This document shows positions 29,853-38,606 of a stretch of 64,000 nucleotides of DNA, in pieces. The notes under the pieces were generated by a model. The model did no database searches. It worked only from the letters and a program-made list of their open reading frames with translations, and had not been told where the DNA came from. Location of the stretch: NCBI GenBank assembly GCA_963770045.1, contig CAVYOD010000019.1, positions 146,831-210,830 on the forward strand, read 5' to 3'. This DNA comes from CAVYOD01 sp963770045 (GTDB lineage Bacteria; Acidobacteriota; Aminicenantia; Aminicenantales; CAVYOD01). The position numbers and the translations under genes were made by a program. The stretch's first letter is position 1. Each line of letters begins with the position of its first letter.

Positions 29853-29881
29853 TTGACTTATCCAGGTTAAAAAGCTATAGT
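29853..29881 (+). promoter_or_regulatory. sigma-70-type promoter of the tatA operon
   Basis: TTGACT (29853-29858) and TATAGT (29876-29881) are separated by exactly 17 bases. They place the transcription start near 29888, about 20 bases before the tatA ATG at 29910. It is the best promoter match for the seven-gene plus-strand operon. Confidence 0.6.
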
Positions 29882-29909
29882 TTTTATGCAGGAACGAGGC
29901 GCAGAGACA

Positions 29910-30155
29910 ATGTTTGGCAATATAGGCTTTCCTGAACTTCTCATCATCTTGACGATCGCCCTCCTCATCTTTGGGCCCAAGAAGCTGCCCGAAATCGGGA
30001 AGTCTATAGGCAAGGCCCTCCACGAATTCAAGAAGACCTCGGAAGAGATCAAGGGCAAGATCGAAAGCGAAATCCAAGCCGAAGAATTCAAGAACATCGG
30101 CCAAGATATCAAGAAGGACATCAGAGGGGATGAGGAAGGGAAAAAAATCTCCTGA
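29910..30155 (+). CDS. tatA: twin-arginine translocase subunit TatA
   Basis: An 81-residue membrane protein forming the Tat pore. The N-terminus MFGNIGFPELLIILTIALLI is the single membrane helix, followed by FGPKKLPEIGKSIGKALHEF, the invariant FGP hinge and amphipathic helix, and a charged tail. A start eight codons earlier (29886) would precede any likely transcript start and lacks a ribosome site. It overlaps tatC by 26 bases. No tatB is present, as in two-component Tat systems. Confidence 0.93.
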   Translation: MFGNIGFPELLIILTIALLIFGPKKLPEIGKSIGKALHEFKKTSEEIKGKIESEIQAEEFKNIGQDIKKDIRGDEEGKKIS

Positions 30156-30906
30156 CGAGATGACCTTCCTCGAACATCTCGAAGACCTCCGGAAAAGAAT
30201 CTGGTATTCGTTCGTAGCCATTTTCGTCGTCATCATCCCCGCCTGGATGCTCAGCAAGAAATTCTTTGAGATCCTGGCGCGCCCGGTGTCCCAATACCTC
30301 CCCCAAGGGACCAAGTCGCTGGCTTTTACCACCCTGACGGCGCCTTTCATGCTCTACATGAAAGTCTCTTTCCTCGCGGCCATTTTCGTCACTTCTCCCT
30401 TCATCTTTCTCCAACTCTGGTATTTCGTCGCGCCCGGACTCTACCAGAAGGAAAAAAAATACGTCATTCCCTTCGTCCTTTTCACGACCGTTTTTTTTGC
30501 CCTGGGAGCGCTCTTCGGCTATTTCGTCGCCTTCCCCTTCGCCTGCAAATTTTTCCTCAACCTGGGGTCTGATTTCCAGCCGGTGATTACGGTTGACCAG
30601 TATTTTGGCCTCGTCGTCAAACTCCTGCTTGGGATCGGCCTGATCTTTGAGATGCCGACGCTGGTCTTTTTCCTCTCGAAAATGGGGATCGTGACCTCTC
30701 GCTGGATGATCAGGAATTTCAAGTACGCCATACTGGCGATTTTCGTCATCGCCGCAGTCCTGACTCCCACTCCCGACATGATCAATCAGAGCATCCTGGC
30801 CGTCCCCATGATCGCGCTCTATGGCTTAAGCATCTTGATCGCCCTGATCTTCGGAAAAAAGAAAAAGCCGGAGGTGACGGCGGAAGAGGAGAGCACCGCC
30901 GGCTAG
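30130..30906 (+). CDS. tatC: twin-arginine translocase subunit TatC
   Basis: A 258-residue six-helix membrane protein that binds twin-arginine signal peptides. The N-terminal cytoplasmic motif MTFLEHLEDLRKRIWYSF includes the signal-recognition Glu and the conserved HLxELRxR-type sequence. FVAPGLYQKEKKYVIPFV and LTPTPDMINQSILAVPMIAL are also family signatures. The stop is one base before the DUF362 start, so translation is coupled onwards into metabolic genes. Confidence 0.95.
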   Translation: MRKGKKSPDEMTFLEHLEDLRKRIWYSFVAIFVVIIPAWMLSKKFFEILARPVSQYLPQGTKSLAFTTLTAPFMLYMKVSFLAAIFVTSPFIFLQLWYFVAPGLYQKEKKYVIPFVLFTTVFFALGALFGYFVAFPFACKFFLNLGSDFQPVITVDQYFGLVVKLLLGIGLIFEMPTLVFFLSKMGIVTSRWMIRNFKYAILAIFVIAAVLTPTPDMINQSILAVPMIALYGLSILIALIFGKKKKPEVTAEEESTAG

Positions 30907-30907
30907 G

Positions 30908-32191
30908 ATGATCGCCAAAGAGAAAGTCATTCTCCGTCGCGTCCCCGAATATAACCCTGCCCTGATCGAAAAAGTCGTCACCGAGGGGCTGGCCGAATTC
31001 GGCCTGGAAAGCCGGGTTCATGGCCGGATCACCATAAAACCCAACGTCGTCATGTCCCACCCCAAGGTGACTCCGTCGGCCTACACCCGGGCGGAGTTCC
31101 TCGACGGCCTGTTGCGGAGCCTCGGAAAAACCAAATGCGGCGACCTCGAGATGGCCATCGCCGAAAAATGCGGCGTCGGCATCCCCACCTCCAGGATGTT
31201 CAGACGGGCCGGCTATTATCAATTGAAAAAGACCCACCCCGTCCGTCTCGTCCCGATCGAGGAAGCCAGAAAGAGGACCGTCGCTCTGGCCAAGGGAAAA
31301 ATTCATTCTGACATCAAGACGGCCGAGGAAATCGCCCGGCGCGATTTTCTCATCTACACTCCCAAGCTCAAAACCAACTCCCTGACCCAGGGAATCACCG
31401 CGGCCATCAAGCTCAACATCGGCATCCTCTGCGACCGGGAACGGATGTGGAATCACAACTACAACCTCGACGAAAAAATTGTCGACCTTCTCGAAGTCGG
31501 CTATCCGGATTTTATCGCCACGGATGCCATTGAAATATCCAGCGGCGGAAATCATCTCACCCAGCACGGCCGCCCGCTCGGACTGGTCATCATGGCCCGC
31601 AATCCGGTGGCCCATGACGCCGTCTGCGCCCGGATCCTGCATCTTGAGCCCGAGGCCATTCACCACCTTCGCCTGGCCCACGAGCGGGGTTACGGCCCGC
31701 TCGACCTCGAGGAGATTGAAGTCGTCGGCGATGTCACTCTCGAAGAGGCCCGGGAAAAAACGAAGACCATGGAGACCGGGTTGATCCGGGTCGACGAGGT
31801 CGACTGCGGAATCAAGGTCATCTGCGGCGAGCCCTACTGCCGGGGCGGATGCCACGGCCTGTTTCTCGACTGGCTGTACATGATCAAAGACCGGAAGCCC
31901 GAGCTCTGGAAAAATCTCCCGCCCTGGACCGTGGTGATCGGAAAATATGCGGGAGACGTCGACGCCCGGAAGCTCATGATCATCGGGGCCTGCTCTGAAA
32001 TCCAAGGAAAAGTCCGCGCCCGGAGAGCCAAAAAGATCAAGGGCTGCCCGCCCAAGCACAAGGATCTTGTTCTCTGGTTCTTTCTGAAAGCAAGGATCCT
32101 TAACCCGCTTTTCAGGATGGACCTGATCTACGACGGTTACCTCTGTTTGTTTTTCAGCTGGTGCCGAAGACTCCTCAAAGGGAGATTGTAG
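30908..32191 (+). CDS. DUF362 domain protein (probable iron-sulfur or metal-binding)
   Basis: A 427-residue protein with the DUF362 pattern: ITIKPNVVMSHPKVTPSAYT near the N-terminus, FLIYTPKLKTNSLTQGITAA, and DAIEISSGGNHLTQHGRPLG, the last as in the usual Asp-rich acceptor segment. The C-terminal part adds Cys residues in CGEPYCRGGCHG and in GACSEIQGKV with IKGCPPKHKD, which could hold a cluster. DUF362 proteins have no agreed reaction; links to quinone or cofactor metabolism are reported for a few. It begins one base after tatC. A second DUF362 gene lies at 42799. Confidence 0.75.
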   Translation: MIAKEKVILRRVPEYNPALIEKVVTEGLAEFGLESRVHGRITIKPNVVMSHPKVTPSAYTRAEFLDGLLRSLGKTKCGDLEMAIAEKCGVGIPTSRMFRRAGYYQLKKTHPVRLVPIEEARKRTVALAKGKIHSDIKTAEEIARRDFLIYTPKLKTNSLTQGITAAIKLNIGILCDRERMWNHNYNLDEKIVDLLEVGYPDFIATDAIEISSGGNHLTQHGRPLGLVIMARNPVAHDAVCARILHLEPEAIHHLRLAHERGYGPLDLEEIEVVGDVTLEEAREKTKTMETGLIRVDEVDCGIKVICGEPYCRGGCHGLFLDWLYMIKDRKPELWKNLPPWTVVIGKYAGDVDARKLMIIGACSEIQGKVRARRAKKIKGCPPKHKDLVLWFFLKARILNPLFRMDLIYDGYLCLFFSWCRRLLKGRL

Positions 32192-32195
32192 TGCC

Positions 32196-33839
32196 GTGAA
32201 CGGACACATGCTCATAGGCAACCGGCGAGTCGAAACCGCTCAGAAAATCCCGTCGATCAACCCCGCGACCCTCGAGGTGAACGGCGAGGCCAGCCTCGCT
32301 TCCTCGGATGAGTGCCGGGCCGCCGTGGAAGCAGCCCGGAAAGCTTTCCCAATCTGGCGGGAGTTGCCTCAGGCGGAAAAGAAGAAGATTTTTCTGAGGG
32401 CCAAGCGCATTCTCCTCGATCGCAGCCGCGAAATCGCGGAGCTCATCACCCGCGAGAAGGGTTCCCCCTACGCAGAATCCCTCGCCGTTGAGGTTTTCGC
32501 GGCTTTGGAAGCCCTGGATTATTATTCTAAGGACCTAGATAGGACGCTCGCGCCCAAAAAAGGCAAACACCACCTCGCCCTGCTCCTCCACAAAAAAAGC
32601 TCCTTCCATTTCCAACCGCTGGGTCCCACGCTGCTCATCTCGCCCTGGAATTTTCCCTTCCTCATTCCCATTTTTGATTCACTCAGCGCCCTGGCCGCGG
32701 GAAACACGCTCGTCCTTCGGCCGTCGACTCTGACTCCGTTCTCAGCCATTATGATCGGCGAGATCTTTGCCGCGGCCGGCCTGCCTCCGGGGGTCTTGAA
32801 TATAGTGATCTGCCGGGTCCCCCAAGCCGAAGAAATGGTCACCAACCCACAGATCCAGACGGTCATGTTCACGGGCAGTGTCCCGACGGGCAAGAGGATC
32901 ATGGAGCTGGCCAGCCGGAACCTCACCAACGTCACCCTGGAACTCGGGGGGAAAGACCCGATGATCGTCCTCAAGGATGCCGACCTTGAGAGAAGCTCCC
33001 GGGGAGCGGTCTGGGGCGCTTTTATGAACGCCGGCCAAAGCTGCGGCTCGATCGAACGCGCCTATGTCGCCAGGGAGGTCATAGACGAATTTACCGAGAG
33101 GGTCCTGGACTTGACCCGAAAACTCAAAGTGGGAAATCCGCTCGAACCCGGCACCGACATGGGCCCGATGGCCAGCCTCGGCCAGCTCCGGGTCGTGGAA
33201 GACCATCTGGCCGATGCCCAGGCGAAAGGAGCGCAGCTTCTTTACGGCGGCAAAAGGGTGGGGGATCTCCCCGGCCATTTCATCCTCCCCGCCGTTCTGA
33301 CGGGTGTCGACCATTCGATGAAGATCATGAAAGAGGAGACCTTCGGACCGACACTCCCGATCATGACCTTCAGCGAACCGGAAGAGGCGTTGGCCCTGGC
33401 CAATGACAGCGCCTATGGGCTGACCGCTTCGGTCTGGACCCGGAACAAAAGCTCCGCAGCCTGGCTGGCCGAGAGGCTCGAAACGGGGACGGTGACCATA
33501 AACGACCACATGATCACCTTCGCCGAGCCCAGGGCCATCTGGGGCGGCATCAAGCAGACAGGGCTGGGCCGCTCGCACGGCCCCTACGGGCTTCATGATC
33601 TCGTCAACATCAAGTACGTGAGTCACGACTACGCCAAAAAGAAGACTCAGCTGTGGTGGTTTCCCTACGATCTGGGTATGGCGAAATTCATGGAAAGGTC
33701 GCTGGCTTATTTCCATCACGGACGAATGCGAAACAAGACGCTCGCCCTCTTTTCCCTGCTCCCCCACCTGCCTCGGATCAAGAGGGGCAGCCCTCTCCTG
33801 AATTTGGTCAAGAGCTTACCGCGGCTGTTCGGGAGATGA
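32196..33839 (+). CDS. NAD(P)-dependent aldehyde dehydrogenase family protein
   Basis: A 547-residue enzyme of the succinate-semialdehyde/aliphatic aldehyde dehydrogenase superfamily. Cofactor-binding SPWNFPFLIPIFDSLSALAA and FTGSVPTGKRIME, the general base in VTLELGGKDPM and the nucleophilic Cys in MNAGQSCGSIERAYV are all present. A C-terminal tail of about 60 residues (after VNIKYVSHDYAKKK) is longer than usual and hydrophobic in part. The start is GTG 32196, four bases after DUF362. The substrate is not evident. Confidence 0.88.
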   Translation: MNGHMLIGNRRVETAQKIPSINPATLEVNGEASLASSDECRAAVEAARKAFPIWRELPQAEKKKIFLRAKRILLDRSREIAELITREKGSPYAESLAVEVFAALEALDYYSKDLDRTLAPKKGKHHLALLLHKKSSFHFQPLGPTLLISPWNFPFLIPIFDSLSALAAGNTLVLRPSTLTPFSAIMIGEIFAAAGLPPGVLNIVICRVPQAEEMVTNPQIQTVMFTGSVPTGKRIMELASRNLTNVTLELGGKDPMIVLKDADLERSSRGAVWGAFMNAGQSCGSIERAYVAREVIDEFTERVLDLTRKLKVGNPLEPGTDMGPMASLGQLRVVEDHLADAQAKGAQLLYGGKRVGDLPGHFILPAVLTGVDHSMKIMKEETFGPTLPIMTFSEPEEALALANDSAYGLTASVWTRNKSSAAWLAERLETGTVTINDHMITFAEPRAIWGGIKQTGLGRSHGPYGLHDLVNIKYVSHDYAKKKTQLWWFPYDLGMAKFMERSLAYFHHGRMRNKTLALFSLLPHLPRIKRGSPLLNLVKSLPRLFGR

Positions 33840-34375
33840 AAATCAGAGCCAGGTTGATCGGCCTGACCGGGACCAACGGCTCGGGCAAGAGCGAGGTGGC
33901 GGAGTTCTTCAAAAAAAAGGGATACGCCTATTTCTCGCTCTCGGATGAGATCCGCGAGGAACTCGTCCGGCGCGGGGAAGCCCTCAGCCGGGATAACCTG
34001 ATCAGGGTGGGCAACGAGCTCCGCGAGCGTTTCGGCCCGGACGTCCTGGCCCGGCGCGTCCTCGACAGGATCACCGGCCCGGCCGTGATCGACAGCATCC
34101 GGAACTCCAAAGAAGTCGCCTGCTTAAAGAAGCAGAGGGGGTTTGTCCTACTCGGCATCGACGCCGCCCTCGAACTGCGCTATGATCGGATCAGGGCCAG
34201 AGGACGCGACGAATCGGCGTCGACGCTCGAGGAATTTGCGGCCAAGGAGCGGGAAGAGATGGCCGGACAGGAGAACGGGCAGCAGCTGAAGGCCTGCCTG
34301 GAGATGGCGGATATCTTGATCATCAATGATGGCAGTCTGGCCGACCTTCATAAAAAACTGGAGGCGCTTCTATGA
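33836..34375 (+). CDS. P-loop nucleoside/nucleotide kinase-like protein
   Basis: A 179-residue AAA-type P-loop protein. The ATG at 33836 overlaps the aldehyde dehydrogenase stop (ATGA), which settles the start. The Walker A segment is GLTGTNGSGKSEV (residues 9-21), followed by KGYAYFSLSDEIREELVRRG, an arrangement seen in dephospho-CoA kinase-like and deoxynucleotide monophosphate kinases. AVIDSIRNSKEVACLKKQRG recalls archaeal-type kinases that name the product segment DSIRN. Its stop overlaps the dCMP deaminase start, suggesting a shared nucleotide role. The exact substrate is unknown. Confidence 0.7.
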   Translation: MKIRARLIGLTGTNGSGKSEVAEFFKKKGYAYFSLSDEIREELVRRGEALSRDNLIRVGNELRERFGPDVLARRVLDRITGPAVIDSIRNSKEVACLKKQRGFVLLGIDAALELRYDRIRARGRDESASTLEEFAAKEREEMAGQENGQQLKACLEMADILIINDGSLADLHKKLEALL

Positions 34376-34884
34376 AGAAGGCGAAGAGAATTTCCAAGGA
34401 CGCCTATTATCTCGGCATCGCCAAGGAGGTCGCCAAACGGAGCACCTGTTTTCGCCGCTCCATCGGCGCGATCATCGTCCGTGACGACCAGATCATCTCG
34501 ACCGGATACGTCGGAGCTCCGAGAAAGACGAAAGACTGCTTGGAACACGGATTTTGCCTGAGGGACAGGCTCCGCATCCCCCACGGTCAGCGCTATGAGC
34601 TTTGCCGGAGCGTCCACGCCGAACAGAATGCGCTCGTCAACGCCGGCCGGGCGGGAGTGAGTCTGCTGGGCGGCGACATGTTTATTTACGGAAGCGTCGC
34701 CGGGACGGACGAACCGATCACCGCATTTCCCTGCTTCATCTGCAAAAAAATGATCGTCAACGCCGGCCTCAACAGAGTGGTCTGCTCGACTAAAGAGGGA
34801 AAGATGAAAATCCACTCGGTGAACGAATGGGCAAGGGCCTGGCAGGAAGCCGATATCATCGATGATGAGCAGCAATATGGGTGA
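34372..34884 (+). CDS. deoxycytidylate (dCMP) deaminase family protein
   Basis: A 170-residue zinc-dependent deaminase. The catalytic HAE is in RSVHAEQNALVNAG (His82, Glu84), and the second zinc pair in FPCFICKKMIVNAG. The insert CLEHGFCLRDRLRIPHGQRY between strands is characteristic of dCMP deaminases, which make dUMP for thymidylate synthesis. It overlaps the kinase gene upstream (ATGA) and the SIS-domain gene downstream by 23 bases. Such a pair could form a small deoxynucleotide salvage module. Confidence 0.85.
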   Translation: MKKAKRISKDAYYLGIAKEVAKRSTCFRRSIGAIIVRDDQIISTGYVGAPRKTKDCLEHGFCLRDRLRIPHGQRYELCRSVHAEQNALVNAGRAGVSLLGGDMFIYGSVAGTDEPITAFPCFICKKMIVNAGLNRVVCSTKEGKMKIHSVNEWARAWQEADIIDDEQQYG

Positions 34885-37057
34885 GCCCTCGAGCCCGCCC
34901 AGATATTTCCTCCCGGGGCCGGCGCTGTTGGTCTTTATTCTCCTGATCGTTTTTCCATTCCCCTCTCGCGCATCGGTCTCGGGCGGGCAGGAGGCCTCCC
35001 AGCAGCCTGAACGGGGAGCGAGCCTTCTCAAGCTGCTGGGGATCACGGCGTCACCCGAATCGATCGATTACGTCCAGAACAAGACCCAATTTCAACTCCA
35101 CAATCTGCTCACGGAACAACGGCATCCGAAGACCTGGAACCTGAGCGAAGTCCTTCACAAGGATGTCGCGGCGGGGTTGCGCATGCTCTTCTCGGTGGAC
35201 GAGGATATCGTCAGGCGACTCGAAACCCTCGGCGCCCAAAGGGAGAGCTTGGAGCAGGCGACAGGAGCGATCCAGGCGGCTCTCCTGGCGGGCAACAAAA
35301 TTTATATCTATGGCTGCGGAGCCACCGGCCGGTTGGCCAAACAGATGGAGAGTTCCTTTTGGCGCCCCTTCTGGAGAGAGGTCAAGGCCAACGAAAAGGT
35401 CTGGGCCAAACTCAGGCTTCGTCTCTCCGAGAATATCGAGGACGATCTCGTCGGAGAGATGACCGGCGCCGACCGCGCGCTGATCAGCTCGCTCGAGGGA
35501 TTCGAGGACCTTCAGCTCATCGGCCGCCTTCAGCTGGCTGACAGGAAGATCAAAAAGGGAGACGTCGTCATCTGTGTCACGGAGGGCGGGGAGACCTCCT
35601 CGGTGATTGGGACGATTCTGGCGGCCCTTGACCAATGGAAGGGGGAAAAGGACTATGACCCCAAGAAGAGCCGCCAAAATCTGTATTTCGTCTATAACAA
35701 CCCGGACGACCGACTGATCCCACTGGCGCGGAGCCGAAAAGTCATCGAGGAGCCTGGAATCACCAAGATCAACCTGACCACCGGACCTCAGGCCATCGCC
35801 GGCTCAACGCGAATGCAGGCGACGACCATAGAGACGTTCGTGATCGGGAATATCCTCGAGGTCGCGATCACCAACATTCTTAAAAACCTCCTCTCCGCCA
35901 AGGAGATGGCCAGGCTTAATTGCACGGATACGCGCCCGCTGGAAGAGAAGCTCGGGGATTTCGCCGCCATCCTCAAGGAGGTGGAGTCAAACGTCCCCGC
36001 GATCGCGCGTTTCACGGAGCTGGAGGCCCAAACATACGCCGCCGATCATTTCTCCACCTACTTCGCCCAGAAAGCGATGATCACCGTCTTCATCGACAGC
36101 ACGGAGCGGAGCCCGACTTTCCGCCTCTATCCGCTTGATACAAATCGGGAGCCTAAGAGGAAATGCTGGATCCAGGTCTGGACCTCGGCGGCCAACCTGG
36201 ACCAGGCCTGGCTGACTCTGCTTGGCCGGCCTTTTAGAGGGATCTCTCCCGACTTTTACAGGAAACCCTTCGAAGAGGAAATCGGCGATCCTTTCCTCCA
36301 AGCAAAGGCCCTGGAGAGTTTGAGCAAGGCCGGAGACGATCAAAAATCTCTCTATGATTTTTCCTGCGGGGATTTTAACTTGAAGAACCGGGGTCCTCAG
36401 AAAGGCGACCTCGGCGTGCTGGTCGTGATATCGCCTGAAGAAGAAGAACTCAGAGCCGCGGATTCGGGCTTTCGAAAATTCATCCGCCTCTTCTCCCAGA
36501 ACAACGCCAAGCTCGTCCTCGCCCTGTTCACGGACAGACCCGCTAAAGAGATGGAGCCTCTTCTCTCCGCTCTCCCGGCCAATCGCATCGTCCTCAACGT
36601 CGCCGAACATGGAGACCCTTTCGGCCTGAAGCAGCAGATCGCCCTCAAGATCATCCTCAACGCCCATTCCACCGCGGTCATGACCAAACTGGGCAGGGTC
36701 ATCGGGAATACAATGACCAACGTCAGCCCCAGCAACCTGAAATTGATTGGCCGCGCCACCTATCTCATCCAGTCGCATGTCAACAGCGTCCTCAGCGCTC
36801 CCCAGTGGGTCAGGACCCACGGCTTACGAAAGCCCATATCTTACGGCGAAGCCAACGCTGTTCTTTTTGAATCGATCGCTTTCCTCAAAGATAAGGCGGC
36901 CAAGGGGGCCCAAGCCGCTGAAGTGGCGTTGTCCATCATCCGAATTCTTGAAGCGCTTCGTCTCAATGCGCCGACCCCTTCGCAAGATGCTCTGGCCATC
37001 CTGCAAAAAACGGGGCTGGCTCACTACCTCGCAAATCTGGTGAGCAGTGAGCCGTGA
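34862..37057 (+). CDS. MurQ/GCKR-like protein with two SIS domains and an N-terminal signal or anchor
   Basis: A 731-residue protein. A hydrophobic segment at 19-33 followed by FPSRAS looks like a signal peptide or anchor. The first SIS domain has KIYIYGCGATGRLAKQ, VVICVTEGGETSSVIG and the MurQ-like ITKINLTTGPQAIAGSTRMQ. The second ends in HSTAVMTKLGRVIGNTMTNV, also a MurQ signature. Length and duplication resemble glucokinase regulatory protein. MurQ cleaves cytoplasmic MurNAc 6-phosphate, so export would be surprising; either it is anchored facing the cytoplasm or acts on another sugar. The C-terminal LVSSEP is encoded by heptamer repeats. Confidence 0.75.
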   Translation: MMSSNMGEPSSPPRYFLPGPALLVFILLIVFPFPSRASVSGGQEASQQPERGASLLKLLGITASPESIDYVQNKTQFQLHNLLTEQRHPKTWNLSEVLHKDVAAGLRMLFSVDEDIVRRLETLGAQRESLEQATGAIQAALLAGNKIYIYGCGATGRLAKQMESSFWRPFWREVKANEKVWAKLRLRLSENIEDDLVGEMTGADRALISSLEGFEDLQLIGRLQLADRKIKKGDVVICVTEGGETSSVIGTILAALDQWKGEKDYDPKKSRQNLYFVYNNPDDRLIPLARSRKVIEEPGITKINLTTGPQAIAGSTRMQATTIETFVIGNILEVAITNILKNLLSAKEMARLNCTDTRPLEEKLGDFAAILKEVESNVPAIARFTELEAQTYAADHFSTYFAQKAMITVFIDSTERSPTFRLYPLDTNREPKRKCWIQVWTSAANLDQAWLTLLGRPFRGISPDFYRKPFEEEIGDPFLQAKALESLSKAGDDQKSLYDFSCGDFNLKNRGPQKGDLGVLVVISPEEEELRAADSGFRKFIRLFSQNNAKLVLALFTDRPAKEMEPLLSALPANRIVLNVAEHGDPFGLKQQIALKIILNAHSTAVMTKLGRVIGNTMTNVSPSNLKLIGRATYLIQSHVNSVLSAPQWVRTHGLRKPISYGEANAVLFESIAFLKDKAAKGAQAAEVALSIIRILEALRLNAPTPSQDALAILQKTGLAHYLANLVSSEP

Positions 37058-37076
37058 GCACTGCGCAGTTAAATTA
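37040..37076 (+). repeat. GTGAGCN heptamer repeat array A1
   Basis: Degenerate heptamers GTGAGCA-GTGAGCC-GTGAGCA followed by CTGCGCAGTTAAAT. The array supplies the last codons and stop of the SIS-domain gene. The same GTGAGCCGTGAGCACTG followed by GCAGTTAAAT string recurs at 40921-40956. Confidence 0.6.
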
Positions 37077-37090
37077 TAAGCAAATAGCTC

Positions 37091-37597
37091 TTAATCCCCT
37101 TGCGCCTTACCGTTCACCGCTGACTGTTCTAAATATTTCGCATAGATGACTCGGTCGTCGCCCTTCTTGTAGAAATCCGGGATGCGCGCGACCTCGTGAT
37201 ATCCCAATCTCAAATAGAATCGCCGGGTCGGGTCATACTTTGGCTGAGATGACGTCTCGATGATGATCATCCGGCCGGATAATTCTCTGACCTTGTTTTC
37301 GACCCAGCCCACGAGACTCTTGCCATATCCCTTGCCCTGCTCGGCCGGAGCGACGGCCATCCAGTAGACGTCAAACGTCCCCTCGGTCAAGGACGTAGGG
37401 CCGTAGACGAGGTATCCGGACAGCACACCCCCCCGATTCTCAATGACCACGATGTCATAGTCCCCTTGCCCGGGCCGGTCGAGATAGATATCGATGATTT
37501 CCTCGGCGACCGCCAGTTCTTCCGGGGTGAACATCGCGGTTGATTTGAGGAGGGAGAGAACGGGACCTTTATCGGTGCTTCCCATCGAGCGGATCAT
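37091..37597 (-). CDS. GNAT-family N-acetyltransferase
   Basis: A 168-residue acetyl-CoA-dependent acyltransferase. The start is taken as ATG 37597; an in-frame ATG 30 bases upstream lies deeper inside the preceding gene. The acetyl-CoA motif is VYWMAVAPAEQGKGYGKSLV with QGKGYG as the pyrophosphate loop; RRFYLRLGYHEVARIPDFYK is the usual C-terminal motif. It overlaps the end of the second ATP-grasp gene by 29 bases and is thus the third gene of a compact operon, which suggests it modifies the ligase product or substrate. Confidence 0.85.
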   Translation of the reverse strand: MIRSMGSTDKGPVLSLLKSTAMFTPEELAVAEEIIDIYLDRPGQGDYDIVVIENRGGVLSGYLVYGPTSLTEGTFDVYWMAVAPAEQGKGYGKSLVGWVENKVRELSGRMIIIETSSQPKYDPTRRFYLRLGYHEVARIPDFYKKGDDRVIYAKYLEQSAVNGKAQGD

Positions 37598-38606
37598 GGC
37601 CGTTCTTTCTTCGCAGGGCGTTTTCAATCAGCACCTTCCAGAAATCCTTGTAGTCGATTTTCGCCGCTCCGAGCGCCCGCGCGTAACCCGCGTCCCGGCT
37701 GATGTCCGGGTTGGGATTGACCTCGAGAATGGAGAGCCGGCCGTCCTCCGCCATCCGGAAATCGACCCGCGCATAATCACGGCAGCCCAGGGCCTTAAAA
37801 GCGGCGACGGCCGTTTCCTGGAGCTTCTCCCGCAGAGCGTCATCGATCTTGGCCGGGCAGATCGGAGGGGTGCTGTCATAAAGGAAATGGTCTTGGAACC
37901 ACTTGGCCTCATAGCTGCAGATCCGGGGATATGATTCCGGCATCCGGGAAAAATCGATTTCCGAAACCGGCAGCGCCTCGAGCCGCTCGTTCTGCAGGAC
38001 GGCCACGTTGAATTCCCGACCCTCAATGTATTGTTCGACCAGGGCCGGTTTTTCGTACCGTTCGAGGATCTTCGTGATTTGCTTGCAGAGACTCTCCTTG
38101 TCTTTGACCACGGAGTCTGGATAGATCCCCAGACTGGCGTCTTCGGAGTTCGGCTTCACGATCAGCGGAAAGGGCAAGTCGACCGAATCCTCGCAGGAAT
38201 TCACCGCCCGGCTGGGAGCTGTGGGCAGGTTGTTGGCGCTGAGGATCGCCTTGGCTTTCGATTTGTCCTGGCACAGGCCCAGGGTCTGGGAGACATTTCC
38301 GGTGAAGGGGATGGGCAGGAGCTCCAGCACGGCGGCGATGTTCGCTTCCCACTGCGGCTTTCCGTAGAAGCCCTCGCACAAGTTGATGAGGACGTCGAGT
38401 TCCAGCTCGGTGAGCCGGTGGAGAAATCCCATCAGGCTCTGGCGGAGAGGGATGATGGTGACCGAATAACCGAGGGAGGCGACGGCCAGGCAGACTTCTT
38501 CAGCAACCTGAGCGACCGACTCCTCGGAGACTCTTTCCTGATTCCGGCCGATCGTCGGCTCGTAGGCGTTGAAGGCGATGCCGACGCTGACGTTCCTGCT
38601 TTTCAT
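37569..38606 (-). CDS. D-Ala-D-Ala-ligase-like ATP-grasp enzyme (second of a pair)
   Basis: A 345-residue ATP-grasp ligase related to Ddl. IPFTGNVSQTLGLCQDKSKA aligns with the Ddl lid region, LIVKPNSEDASLGIYPDSVV with the glycine-rich loop, and LSILEVNPNPDISRDAG with the metal-binding end. Departures from Ddl (EDASLG instead of a GSS loop, NPNPDIS instead of NTLPG) argue for a different acceptor. The start overlaps the stop of the first ligase (ATGA). The partner GNAT overlaps its 3' end. Confidence 0.8.
   Translation of the reverse strand: MKSRNVSVGIAFNAYEPTIGRNQERVSEESVAQVAEEVCLAVASLGYSVTIIPLRQSLMGFLHRLTELELDVLINLCEGFYGKPQWEANIAAVLELLPIPFTGNVSQTLGLCQDKSKAKAILSANNLPTAPSRAVNSCEDSVDLPFPLIVKPNSEDASLGIYPDSVVKDKESLCKQITKILERYEKPALVEQYIEGREFNVAVLQNERLEALPVSEIDFSRMPESYPRICSYEAKWFQDHFLYDSTPPICPAKIDDALREKLQETAVAAFKALGCRDYARVDFRMAEDGRLSILEVNPNPDISRDAGYARALGAAKIDYKDFWKVLIENALRRKNGHDPLDGKHR

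Noticed and set aside
29859..29873. Match of ATCCAGGTTAA before tatA to the IS1380 end
   Set aside because: Only 11 bases are shared and no partner end lies nearby; it overlaps a good promoter, so chance is likely.
30782..32221. 479-residue minus-strand frame opposite the DUF362 gene
   Set aside because: It is the complement of a strongly supported gene, with composition typical of antisense shadows in GC-rich DNA and no family resemblance.
37040..37076. CRISPR-like repeat array
   Set aside because: The units are seven bases, degenerate and without spacers, and no cas genes are present.
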